From: Ampullaceana balthica
Taxonomy: Eukaryota > Mollusca > Gastropoda > Lymnaeidae
Direction: 5' to 3'
NCBI GenBank assembly: GCA_944989445.1
Contig: CALYLW010000125.1
Location: forward strand, 1,634,885-1,698,884
DNA: 64,000 nucleotides
In this document: positions 33,681-45,576 of the stretch, piece after piece
Position numbering within the stretch: the first letter of the stretch is position 1
Layout: every line of letters begins with the position of its first letter
Made by a program: the position numbers and the translations under genes
The notes under the pieces: generated by a model
The model's database searches: none
Seen by the model: only the letters and a program-made list of their open reading frames with translations
What the model was told of the DNA's origin: nothing

Positions 33681-35844
33681 GTTTTATTATTCTCTGCGCA
33701 AATATGGCACACATAATACGAACTAGACAACAAAAGTTAAGAACTGCTAAAGTGAGACCAGCTTCTGGCTGTGAAATTTGACTGACGGAGAACAGAAACT
33801 TTAACTTGGTGAATAGCATGGCCTGTCGTAAAATACCGAGAGAAAGAGCGATGGGTGAGGGGGTTGTAGTGGGAGGGGGGTTTGTAGTAGGGGTCCTCAC
33901 TCGTACTCATGGATTTTCGGGATTTAAAAGAATAATGTCTCCGTGTTTAAAATAAAATCGCTCCTTTTTAACAGCGAACAATAAATAAATTGTTTATAAA
34001 TCTTTATGTATGATAATCTAGATTGCCTTTTTGCTGAATGTATTCATGTATCATTATGGAAATTCAACCCCAATAGGTATATCCAGAGGCGTCACAAGGT
34101 AAGGGCAAAGGGAAGGCATTCATCCAAGATATGCCTTTCCAAAGCAGACTAGTTGCTCAGCGTTAATTCAAAATTAATAAACAGCTGAATTGAAAAACAA
34201 ATAACAATATAATATGAGAACGTATTCCCCATTGTCTTCTACATTGTGATGTAATTCACTCTTTCAGTTCTTCAGTAGCTCCTGTGGTAAGTACCTACAC
34301 AATATTTGCATGCTTATATTTTGTTTAGAAAGTTTATGAAATGGTTCAATTTTATAACATTAACTACACCAAATCATACCCGTACCTAACTCTTAAGAAG
34401 ACATCAGACGGCAAACGCGAGATCGGTTCTAGCATACGATACCTTATAGAGAAAAAATTTAATGTACTATTAGTTTATTTTCTGTCAAAAGCGTCAGTAT
34501 TTTGTTGTAGTCTGTTTTGTAGCATAAGCAAATCGAATGAAAATAATGTGTGCTCATCTAATGGATTTAGTCTATCCGTTTCTTCAAAACATAATCCATT
34601 TAGCCTTGATTCTAGCAAAATAGTTCCTTAATTGCTGTGTGTGAGACAAATGTCTAATGCTTTACAAAATTATTTTATCTCAAGACAAATTTACAAAATA
34701 TGGACAATAGAAGATATGTAAAAAAAATACTCTAAAATATCCAAGCAACAACCTATATCAAATCATATTAGGTCAAAGAAAGATTGACATGACCTAATCA
34801 GAGTAGCATTGTAATATGTCCCTTAGTTTCCTATAAGGTAGTCGGTCTGCAATGTCCATTAGCAGGTCTCTACTGACAGGTAGAAAAACTATTAACCTGA
34901 TTGAATGCTCCCATTTGTAAAAACCGATCATGTTTTTGCCCATTACCCCAAAATATAAACGTTTGTGTTGACATTACAACCGAAGGTGCAAGATTGTGCC
35001 CACACGAGCCGGTGGTTTGGTGTGCGTTTTAAGCTCCCCCCTCCTAAAAAGGGTCTTTGTTTAAGCCCCAGCCGTAAATGGATCAAGTGTCTAAAAAATA
35101 ATCTCCAAAAGACTATTCGTTAATATTTTAACTCAAAACAACGCGGAGGAATCATGTTTTAAGGGATTTATTTGAAACAATAATAATTATAAAAAACAGT
35201 CGAACATATAGGTTAAAACAGTTGTAGGCTTAATGGCACTGGCCATTCTACTAAAATATTGAATTGATCATAATGTGATAAAGTCGGATATATACAAAGT
35301 TACTTTTTTTTAAAAAAAAGAACATATGAATTTAACACAAAATATTATTAAATATAGAGGTTTCTTCTTCAAATCACTTTACTGCTCAATTCTTTGAGAA
35401 AAGTTTTTGCTTCATTTTTAACACAATTAAATCTAAATTAGGAACTTTTGATGTCAAGGCAAGTTTGATACTGTATTAAGGGGCAAATCAATTTCACAGC
35501 TTTATGTTAATTTTGAATAGATTGGAAATTCCTTGTTGACAAAAGTACATTGTTGCAAATAGCAACAGCGTTTTGACGGCCTCCTCATGTGCAATGTTGA
35601 AAACCTTTGCAGCATTTTACATAAAAAATGTGTTAGATCTCCTATGTTTTGCAAATTCAATTCGTGCCTCATGTTTTGATTAATGTTCAAGAAGTGACTC
35701 TGTCAGCTTTTGAGGCTCTTCTGTTACATCCGCAATTTGACATTGAAAGGAATCTAAAATCCAACTCACATTAGGTGTATATATCAATAACTGGAAAGTA
35801 AACAGTTAACTGCTCTTTGAGCTTGGTAAAATGTGTGATGACTA
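33681..35844. other. Mostly unclassified AT-rich sequence
   Basis: A MITE-like GAGGCGTCACAAGG string near 34087 and a GC-richer patch at 34970-35080 are the only texture. The 96-codon frame at 34341-34631 has no recognised domain. Confidence 0.35.
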
Positions 35845-36251
35845 CAGGTTGGAAAAAAAAAGTGGGACCACCTAGAGCAATCTTGTGCAATATATATAAA
35901 ATTAAGGTTTTGAGCGGTTTAAACCCGGTAGATTATGCTATTTGGGGTGGTGCCCTCCAACAAAAAGTCTACTTACGTCGTAAATTTGCAATAATAGAAC
36001 AACTGAAATTGTCCATTGTTGAAGAGTGGCAACATTTGTCTCAGCGGTTTATAAACAAGAGCATTGACTAGTGGCCAAGACATTTAGAAAAAAACTGTTG
36101 AGAACCGAGGAGGACACATTGAATTTGAATTCTGATTTTATATAAATTAACATCTGGCAACACTTTACTTGATGTTTTGTAGAAAACAGTTACAAAAAAA
36201 GATATTATTTGAAATTATACAAGATGGTCTCACATCTTTTGAGCCACCCTG
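35845..36251 (+). mobile_element. Mariner-like element, internally deleted
   Basis: The left end CAGGTTGGAAAAAAAAAGTG and the inverted right end CAGGGTGGCTCAAAAGATGT are TIRs, flanked by TA on both sides. A transposase C-terminal piece (35910-36125) reads LNPVDYAIWG (final catalytic Asp region), LKLSIVEEWQHLSQRFINKS, then after an in-frame stop a GGHIEFEF end. Only about 407 bp remain, so it is dead. Confidence 0.78.
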
Positions 36252-36621
36252 TATATCCTTGATGTGGTCAAAATTAACATTTCCTCAATGTTCCAAGTAC
36301 AAGGCATAATTTGAAAAGGAACGAAATAATTGTTTAATTCTGCTTTTATTTCCATTATGAATGCTTTAATCCAAATGCTGAAATCTTTTCTTACTTAGGC
36401 ATTCAGATGCTGAAAAATATCAGCTTAGTGTGTGAAATGTGCAACCATATTACAGTTGGTTAATTCTCTTCTAGGGCATTGTTTTGATCAGCCATACATT
36501 TTTGGAGTTTCATATTCATAGCTTACAATGTTCAGAAAAGTCCCACGTAAAGGCTACCGTACGTCGGTGGGATAAAGTATGTCTGTATATTCAGCCCCAC
36601 CATATCTTTACATGGTTCCAT

Positions 36622-36945
36622 GACATAACGACAAAGTGACAAAACGACAAGGTGACAAAACGACAAGGTGACAAAACGTTTTGTGACATTGTCATTTTGT
36701 CTCGTTGTCGTTTTGTCACTTTGTCGTTTCGCCACCTTGTTGTTTTGTCACCTTGTCGTTTTGTCACTTGTCGTTTTGTCTCTTGTCGTTTTGTCCCCTT
36801 GTCGTTTTGTCTCTTTGTCGTTTCGTCACCTTGTCGTTTTGTCACCTTGTCGTTTTGTCACTAGTCGTTTTGTCTCTTGTCGTTTTGTCACCTTGTCGTT
36901 TTGTCACTTGTCGTTTTGTCACTTGTAGTTTCGTCTGGTTACCTC
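36622..36945. repeat. Inverted minisatellite of TGACAAAACGACAAGG
   Basis: Units of about 17 bp. From 36622 to 36676 they read GACAAAACGACAAGGT. After a perfect palindrome ACAAAACGTTTTGT (about 36671-36684) about fifteen more units read TTGTCGTTTTGTCACC. All six frames are open in parts, which explains the overlapping low-complexity open frames. Confidence 0.9.
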
Positions 36946-37273
36946 TTTACATATATCACAAAACAGTTGACTTTGCAGTGTATTTGCATTACTGAGATTT
37001 ATACCCTTGGTAACATTATGCACGCATTATGACCTCCGGTTCAAGTTCGAAATTGTTCACAAGTATAGCTTTACGATGGATCAAACAGTGATTAACCTCA
37101 ATTTTGGGATTCCTCTCTCTGCGAAAGCCGAAAAACCATGTACATGACCTAACATAGATGAAGCTACATCAATAGACACAGCAATACAGTAATTCTATTT
37201 TAAAATAACCATATAAAAATATTAATTCAATATATTGAATACATCAATTCCTTGACATCGCATTGCACAAAAG

Positions 37274-37390
37274 GAATTACAGACGTTTCGACTCTGGACC
37301 TTTCGACCCCGGACGGTTCAACCCTGGCAGTTCGACCACAGGACGTTTCGACCCCGGTCCGTTCGACGGTTCGACCATGGACGGTTAACC
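37274..37390. repeat. Degenerate minisatellite GACGTTTCGACCCCG
   Basis: Seven to eight imperfect 15-18-bp units (GACGTTTCGACTCTG, GACCTTTCGACCCCG, GACGGTTCAACCCTG, and so on). Confidence 0.75.
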
Positions 37391-37795
37391 AATAATTAGA
37401 GTGTATTAATTTATCTATTCTAGGAGAAAGCGGTTTTACTCAATATTATTTTAGGTTAGTTTATTGATTACAGGGAACAGCATACATCTTAAAATCTTTA
37501 GACTTTTATTCATGTGGGAAATTGTACCATAAGTGAGAGAGGGCTTAGGCTTTTATTATTACTATAGAAAGGGGACACTAAATTAATTGAATTAAGTACA
37601 ATAGTAAATTAACAATCAATTTTCTTAGTTTCTTGTTATTTACTTGATTAAAAATTTTAAATTACGTCGGGGATGGGGGCTACTTGGCTTTCATAACAAG
37701 GGCTCACTACACACAAAAATTTGGGAAACCATGGTCTAATAAATAAACACATTTTCGACTTCAGAAGTCAACAAATACTAGCTTTTTAATTGCAT
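37391..37795. other. AT-rich sequence, nothing recognised
   Basis: No frame or repeat family was identified. Confidence 0.4.
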
Positions 37796-38745
37796 TTTTA
37801 GGACACCAGGTCCAGACAAAAATGAATAAAACAAATTAATTTTGCTAATCCAAAACAATGGCTCTTATTGCAGCTGTTACAGTCTCTTATGCTCATCTGA
37901 GATGTTTTACTTTATCCTGAACAATAGGACGTGCTCCGTTGTCTCACGAGACAGGAAGATGCCGTAGGGTGCTCCGTTGTCTCACGAGACAGGAAGATGC
38001 CGTAGGGTGCTCCGTTGTCTCACGAGACAGGAAGATGCCGTAGGGTGCTCCGTTGTCTCACGAGACAGGAAGATGCCGTAGGATGCTCCGTTGTCTCACG
38101 AGACAGGAAGATGCCGTAGGGTGCTCCGTTGTCTCACGAGACAGGAAGATGCCGTAGGGTGCTCCGTTGTCTCACGAGACAGGAAGATGCCGTAGGGTGC
38201 TCCGTTGTCTCACGAGACAGGAAGATGCCGTAGGGTGCTCCGTTGTCTCACGAGACAGGAAGATGCCGTAGGGTGCTCCGTTGTCTCACGAGATAGGAAG
38301 ATGCCGTAGGGTGCTCCGTTGTCTCACGAGACAGGAAGATGCCGTAGGGTGCTCCGTTGTCTCACGAGACAGGAAGATGCCGTAGGGTGCTCCGTTGTCT
38401 CACGAGACAGGAAGATGCCGTAGGGTGCTCCGTTGTCTCACGAGACAGGAAGATGCCGTAGGGTGCTCCGTTGTCTCACGAGACAGGAAGATGCCGTAGG
38501 GTGCTCCGTTGTCTCACGAGACAGGAAGATGCCGTAGGGTGCTCCGTTGTCTCACGAGACAGGAAGATGCCGTAGGGTGCTCCGTTGTCTCACGAGACAG
38601 GAAGATGCCGAAGATTTTTAGGATACCAAGCCTAGACAAAATGAATGAAATAAATAAATTGCGTAACACAAAAATATGGCTTTCAGTGCAGCTGTTACAT
38701 GTTTCTAAACCCAAATGAGATGCATTGCTTTGTCCAGAAGTAATG
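37796..38745. repeat. Composite repeat: diverged 130-bp arms around a minisatellite
   Basis: 37796-37925 and 38613-38745 share an order of blocks: TTTTTAGGA(C/T)ACCA, AGACAAAAATGAAT, GCAGCTGTTACA and GAGATG, at roughly 75-80 percent identity by eye. They are in the same orientation. The 38-bp array fills the space between. Confidence 0.7.
37931..38610. repeat. 38-bp minisatellite, 18 nearly identical units
   Basis: Unit GTGCTCCGTTGTCTCACGAG then ACAGGAAGATGCCGTAGG. Seventeen full units and one 34-base unit; only two substitutions were noticed (about 38083 and 38291). Each unit holds the perfect hairpin TGTCTC-AC-GAGACA. The core resembles the 3' terminus of the LINE at 58380-61490 (CATCGTCTAGTGAGACGGAA, then GATGCCG). 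Confidence 0.95.
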
Positions 38746-39116
38746 ATAGTCTACACATTAATCAAGCTAATGTTTGTTTTAATCACATTCAACTGACGAT
38801 TTGAAATGAAACCAATCTACTAATTTGTAAAGCAGGCGAAAATTATGATGTTTTGAAATTACTGGAATAGATAGCGATTGACCAATCACTCTTAGTACTA
38901 CCCCTTGAAGCTGGGTCCATTAGATATAGATTATGAATATAATACGTCTCTTATTCTTTTAATGATTTTCATCCATAAACAAGTACGATATAAAAAGTGG
39001 GTTGGGGTTTAAAAATAATTCGGCTGCGTGACAGAATTTGAAAAATTTAAAAAATATGACCAACCGGAAAACGGTAAAAAAGAAAGATTTTCACCTTTTA
39101 GTGAAACAGCAACATA

Positions 39117-39831
39117 TTGTGGAGAACCTCGCTACTCGTGTGACCAATATTCTCTGCTTTCCCTCAATTCAAACAAGGGACTCTAAGACGACTTGCACAC
39201 TTTGTAATTCTGTTTATTGCTTCACTTCTTCAATTCTGTTTACTTCTCTCTTAACACTCATCTCTACAGTCCAACTTTCTGCGAGTCTAAACTTTCTCTA
39301 GCGGTGCGTCTTCCGGAGTCCTCTCTATCTCTACGTCCCTCTCCTATCTTCGCTCTCCCCCCCTCTTTCTCACGAGTGCGTCCCCTCTAATTCCCTTTCA
39401 GACTTCACCCCTAAAATTCATCCCGTGTCCAGTACGTCTATGTCTAATCTGTCAGTCATATGGGACCACCCATAGATTAAAACGGGGGTGGAGCCGGTTG
39501 ACATAACCATCTCTGGTGAAACCGCCAAAAATTAAGTACCCTCATACAATCCACCTGGGCATTTCACAAATTTGGCCAGTTCCGCGGACTTTAGTGGTCG
39601 ACTACTCTTATCATCTCCGAATCTACTGACTAGGCCACTTAACACCTAACTACAATTTTAACGCCTCTGGTCAGCCTCGTCAGTTGTCGTCTTTTCCCCT
39701 ACATTAAAGGACTGCGCGCGGCTTCCGTGCCGCGCCCGCACTCCTACGGGTGGTCTACTCCCGCACATCAAATACCTGCAGCGCACGTGGCGGTCAGTCT
39801 TTGAATGCAAATTAACCTAAATTTCTTACAC
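39117..39831 (-). repeat. Probable 3' LTR
   Basis: Read on the minus strand it starts TGTGTAAGAAATTTAGG just after a purine tract (ACGGGGAG) and the stop of the frame at 40031-39843. It ends TTCTCCACA at about 39117. It resembles 12690-13415. A partner 5' LTR was not identified. Confidence 0.45.
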
Positions 39832-39842
39832 ACTCCCCGTGC

Positions 39843-40031
39843 TTACAAAAACATGTCTTCCGCGACATGACCTAACATCTCGGCATATGTTGTCTTCAGT
39901 TGGCTTTGAGTGACATAGACCCTCTGGCAAAATTCAAAACAAATACAACGAAACGCTCTTATGTTTCCCGCAACACCACATTTCCTAACCACCAATCCTA
40001 AAATTACTCCCCGACCACTGAGCTGTGTCAA
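39843..40031 (-). pseudogene. Cys-rich C-terminal fragment of a probable LTR element protein
   Basis: A 62-codon minus frame with an RKCGVAGNIRAFRCICFEFC string, then QRVYVTQSQLKTTYAEMLGH and a stop, immediately upstream of a purine tract and LTR-like sequence. I do not recognise the domain; the position suggests the 3' end of a retroelement internal region. Confidence 0.3.
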
Positions 40032-40229
40032 AACTTCAAACCTCTAATCGTCTTGTCAATCAAGTCTCGTTGTTTACAATGTCAATTCAATCCTACGTCA
40101 TTGAAATCAACATATTAAAACATAGACATGGAGAACTCATAATTGATAAAAATTACATACACTTTTCAAAAATACATCCACATTTTACAAATAACGCATG
40201 AAACACAAAATTGACAAAAATACCTAAGC

Positions 40230-40560
40230 GTGTCAAACATCCTCAAAATCATAATTTTCCTGCAACCCTCAATTCATGATGAAGTTAAACAGACATTGGA
40301 AAAATCAAATTGTAATATCTGACAAACAAAACAGTCCTGTCATCATAATCATCAAGTAATAACATTAGACAACCAAGCAAATAGTCATTTCATCATAATG
40401 GGTTAAAAGCATCAAACAGACCAAGCACAAATAGTCGTTTTATCATTATCATTGTTCATGTACTAGCATTACACAAACAAAACACAATTAGTCAATTCAT
40501 CATCATCAAACAATAGCACAAGACATCAAAACATATTCAATCAATTCATCAGACCCAACA
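40230..40560. repeat. Degenerate tandem repeat, about 55-80 bp unit
   Basis: About four units share AAACAAAACA(G/C)..AGTC..TT.ATCAT.AT and end ATTAGACAA-like or CACAAGACA. Confidence 0.4.
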
Positions 40561-40641
40561 TTCAATAATCCGCCTTAGTTCGCCTAAAGCGTATAACCAT
40601 AGTTACATTGACCCCTAGAAATCTATAGAACTTATTAAATC

Positions 40642-40673
40642 TATATATATATATATATATAAATGATAGTATG

Positions 40674-40744
<71 letters not shown>

Positions 40745-40760
40745 GTGTGTGTGTGCGTGT
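40642..40760. repeat. Compound microsatellite (TA)n (TC)n (GT)n
   Basis: (TA) at 40642-40660, (TC) at 40674-40698 and (GT), with two or three GC interruptions, at 40699-40760. The 103-codon minus frame across it is an artefact. Confidence 0.95.
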
Positions 40761-40869
40761 GCATGTACTTTATAGCTGACTAAACAATTCATTCGATCGT
40801 CATGAAACTTTTGGAGACTGTTGAGTACGCACCTGGGATGGTAACTGGCAACTTTATTTTCTAAATTTA

Positions 40870-41520
40870 TCACATATGGGGCGCCGGGGGCCTATAATGT
40901 CATTTTTTGCCTATATGAGCTATATAAACATTAAGTTAAGTGCTAGCTACTGTATAAATTGATAGATCTTAACCAAAATTTGTATATAAAAACTTGGTAG
41001 CCCATATTATAATACTCAACGTTTTTGAACTTCTAATGTCAATTTCTTTGGGGCCGGAGGCCCCAAATGTCTTTTTTCATATATGTTTAAGATATTTTTG
41101 CCATTTACTTTTTGACGATCTTGAATGAACATATACATGATGAAACTGAATTAAAATGAAAAGGTTTTTGAAATTGACATCTCGCAACGAATAGGTACGG
41201 GGCCCCTTTATGTCGTTTTATTCACTATATCAGCTATATTAAAATTAGTTTAAGCGTTAGATAATGAGAAAATAAATGGATTTTGACTAAACTTAGAATT
41301 TACAAACTTAAGAGCCTATAATATATGACTATAGGGCACTGAACTGCTAATGTCCATTCCCTCGGAGCTGGGGGCCCCAAATGTCTTTTCTACTGCAAAG
41401 TAATAATTTAATTCCCCATTCAATTTTACACGATATTGAGAAATTTAGCTTGAGTACAATGGCAATAAAAGAATGAAACTATCACTCATTTTTTGGCTGG
41501 GCCCCTAAATGTCGTTTTCC
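40870..41520. repeat. Old 'gggcccc' dispersed repeat
   Basis: Successive GGGGCCGGAGGCCCCAAATG and GGGGGCCCCAAATGTC blocks occur about 150-310 bases apart with TATATGAGCTATAT strings. Inverted or direct relatives lie at 4140-5900, 10950-11750 and 48300-49650. Confidence 0.5.
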
Positions 41521-41954
41521 TTTTGTAAGCTTTTTAATTATTAATTTATTCATCAGTGTGCTATTAAATTTGGACTTTCTTTGGACACTTTTCCGAAGGT
41601 TACTAACATAATTGTTTTTAAAACATACCACTCATTGGTTTCCTTAAATGTATTCAGTTTTACAGAGATCATTGCAACGCACGACGGGTCTGCCCGTGAG
41701 ACATACAATGTACTGTCAATGTAGACGGAAACAACAAGGAACAATAAATACACATGGTAAATAATGAATTACATACAACATTAGTCAATTAAAACACGGT
41801 AGGAAATCATAGTCATCGTTCAATTAAAGAAATTCACACATCAACAACCCAAATTCTTAAAATAGTCCCCCAGAGCAATGCTACCACAAACACAACTTCA
41901 TCACGTTGTACCACATTACGTCATCATTTCAATGGTTCATCACTCTGCTCAACT

Positions 41955-44900
41955 TATATATCAAGCACAGTTGTTTGTATGTTTGTATGTTTCACTTTTC
42001 GACTTTCTGTTCGGCAACTACGGACAAACAAAATGAAGGACGGTGACCAACTTTGGCAGGACGGTTCCTTTTACCCTGGAGATGGTTTTAAAATAGTTTT
42101 TCTAATTGTCCCTTATGCCTAAAATCCGAAAATTAAAAAAAATTAGAAAATGCAGAGACAAAGAATAAAAAAATGTAACCTCATTTCCATATTGAACAAC
42201 TTTACGCGGACGTTCAAATTCCGTTCAAAGCGAGTTATTTTTGTTGAAGATTTTGTTTTCCCAATACTTTATTTTCACCGGTTCGCTTTCAAAAAATATT
42301 GTATTGTATAATTTCGGTGCGCACATTTTCGTGTACGCGTCTTAATTTGAGCTGTGCAGTACAAAGCATTGTCATTGTATACTGTTACTTTCTATATATT
42401 ATAGACACGTAAACATATTTAATTACAGCTGCCACACGATGCATTAGGTTTAATTGTTTACACGTTTAAATTTAATTGCGAATTTGTTTTAATTATTTTC
42501 TGTTCAATAACTCGACCTTTAGTAAAAAAAACTATTTCTGTAATAATTGTGTCAGTATTTTTTTCAAGGCTTCATTTTTAGCGTTGCGCGTTCTAAAATC
42601 TTTTATCGCCTGATTACTGTGAGCACATTTTCGTGTACGCATCTTAAATTTAGCTGTGTCCTATTAATATAACATTTATATTTGGTTTGGCTTTTTCTAA
42701 GGCAATATACACTTATACAATTTAAACTTAGGCTGCCGGACCTATTAACAGAAGTAGATTAAACTAAATAAAGTGCTCCTGAAAACGCCTAATTATTTTT
42801 TATTGCGAATTGAATATGTTATTTTCATTCCTTTGTAGTTGGATTAATATAGGCCATTTTAAAAGCAATTATAGTCGATGTTTCACATGCGTTTATTAAC
42901 AGACAGTGGATTAGTTTTTTTTTAAAATGTGGAATATAATTTCTTTATTTTTAAATCCCTTAGATTAACTTCACCGCCGTCTCATTCGTCGTTCGTCCCG
43001 TCCGCGACGCCCGTCCGCCCACGGAAAAACAAAAGTCGAAAATGACCCACTTTCAGTAAAGCCATCGAGCTGAAATTTAGCCCACAAACCCGTCTTGCCT
43101 AACAATGCATTGTATCAAAATTTCAGATCGATCGAACGTACCGTAAATAAATTAATGCATTTTTAGTTTATCTATACTATATAAATCACTATTTAGAATG
43201 TTTAGTCGTCGTCTGCTAGAGTTGACCTAGTTTTAAAGCCAAGGGAGATAATTTCGGTTTCAGTCTGTAAATGTTTGTCTATTTTGAACATGATCAATAC
43301 TTTTAGTTATGTCTCATATTAAAGGGATTTATAGTCAAAAACTTTGTTTTTACGGGGTTGTTTTATTTAGTAATAAATTCTGGTGTGAGGGCATGGAAGG
43401 GACTCAAAAAAAAGTTCATTCCTTCATGAAATTATACCAATAGCATAATGCCGTAAATTTAAATCGTAAATGTAGACAAAAAAATAAAACAATTCAAAAA
43501 GTATTTCCATGCTAGAACAACTATAAATAGATAACAAAAGTAGAGTTATTTAGGTCCAGTTGTTATGAGCAGAACTTATTTTTAAGCCAGAATATTTCTA
43601 TAAACATTTATTATTATTGTCTAAATACGGTGCGCACATTTTCTTGAATTCTTTTTAATACGACTGCTTTAGTTTCTTTCACGTATTTTAGACAGTACAT
43701 TTCATATATAACATTTATAATTTAATTTATTGGCGCTATAGGTTAAGTAGATTTTGCCTTTTATGGGGGTACTGCCATAGCTTATTTATCTCATAGACGC
43801 TGTTGCAAATATCGTATTAATTACAATTATGTTACGATCCAATGTCGTAAAATATATGAGCTTTCTTTAGTGACGACAGTGGTAGAGGTCTTTTGTAAAA
43901 TGTCAACAAAGCAGTTGCCTTTTTAATGGATACAAACAAACACACATACCAACATCAACTGCGCTTTATATATTAGATATGCGTTTAAATTATTTTATTT
44001 CAATTTTTTCACAATGCATTGGATACTATTTTACAAGTGTGAATAAAATTGCGATTTTTTAAAAATATAATTCATAACTCGACATTTAATTAAAAACCAT
44101 AGATGTAGCGATTTTATTTTATGTGGAAAGCTGTGGCCAATGCAAATAAACTTACACTTTAAAAAAGTTTACATAAGCTATATATACACTATACATTATA
44201 AACTTTCACTACCGAACGTATTAACAGAAGTTGACTAAATTTAATAAATTGAACCTGAAAACGCTTAATTAATGTGAATAGCGAATTGACTATGTTATGT
44301 TCATTCCTTTGTAGTTGGAATAACATAGAACATTTCAAAGATTGATTTTTAATCATTTTTGAGATGCGCTTATTAATAAACGGTTGAATCATTTTTTTTA
44401 ATGTGGATATTTTTTTTTCAGAAACAAAATCTGGTGTGTTTGTATTGAATATAATTTACAAAATATGATACCTTATCAGAAATAGGGAACAAAAAAAAGG
44501 TTCCTTTTTGAAATTATTCGCATTGCATAAAAACCGTAAATATAAATAGTAAACTATAGAGACATAATTTTTAAAAAATATAATTTCTCTGTTACGACCG
44601 CTATGAATACGTCAAAAGGATGAGTTATTTTGGTCCAGTACATTTACTTTATAACAAGACTTTATTTTATGCGGCCAGCTTTCTATCATCTTTTATTGTC
44701 TAAATATTGTGTGCACATTTTCTTGATATCATTTTAATACGACTGCTTTTTTTTAGTATTTTAGAAAGTACATTTATAATTTTGTCTATTGGCGCTATTA
44801 GTTATGTAGCTTTTGCCGTTTTAAGGGATAACGCCATTTATTCTGTATCTCATAGAAGCGGTTACAAATATTTTATTACTTACAATTGTGTTATGATGCA

Positions 44901-45335
44901 GTGTCGAAATTATATATGAAATTTTGAGAGACGAGGGTTGTAGAGCTCTTTCGGAAAACCTATCAGTTATGTTTATTTAGTGCAAGTGGGAATGAAATAG
45001 TAAATTTAGTTATTATGGTGGTCAAGATTCATTATTTAATAAATAATATCTTTTAAATAGTAAGGTAATGTTAAAAGGCACCGCATTAAGTGAAAACATC
45101 TCACGCAGTAAATAGTAAAAATATAATAATTACGTCTTTTTTCCCCCCTCTTTTGTTTCCGTAGATATATTTAATTATATTTAATTTTTTCCCCTTTTAC
45201 ATGGTATATCACTGTTTCCTATAAGATTTTAACTAATAGATGAATCTGAAATTTACTTGGCAAATAAAATTGGTAATAAACAGCACCTAAAACTGGGGAA
45301 AAGGCTCAGCACACTCCCGCCACAAAGTGCGGGTA
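41955..45335. repeat. Family R repeat, copy 3 (inverted)
   Basis: Reverse-complement counterpart of 16585-19690, about 3.4 kb long because of extra sequence at 42900-43350 (shared in part with 21720-21910 and 23980-24030). Helitron-like 5' motifs occur at about 41957 (plus) and 43981 (minus, TCTAATATATAAAGCGCAG). Confidence 0.65.
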
Positions 45336-45343
45336 TTTTACTA

Positions 45344-45447
<104 letters not shown>

Positions 45448-45576
45448 CTTATACATATTATACCTCAACAATTTGTGTGGTTTATTAGAAGTGTAGTAAT
45501 CTTTTTAAAATATGTTAACGCAATTCTAGGTTGAAGCAATTCGGAAAAACACGTTTTGTTTAATTTTTACTTTAGT

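Noticed and set aside
36532..36995. Overlapping open frames rich in Thr-Lys-Arg-Gln or Leu-Ser-Phe-Cys repeats
   Set aside because: They are translations of the 17-bp minisatellite; all frames are open because of the unit composition.
38509..38718. Open frames in and next to the 38-bp array
   Set aside because: Repeat-derived, no conserved domain. The regular spacing also suggested CRISPR, but the units are directly adjacent with no unique spacers, and this is animal DNA.
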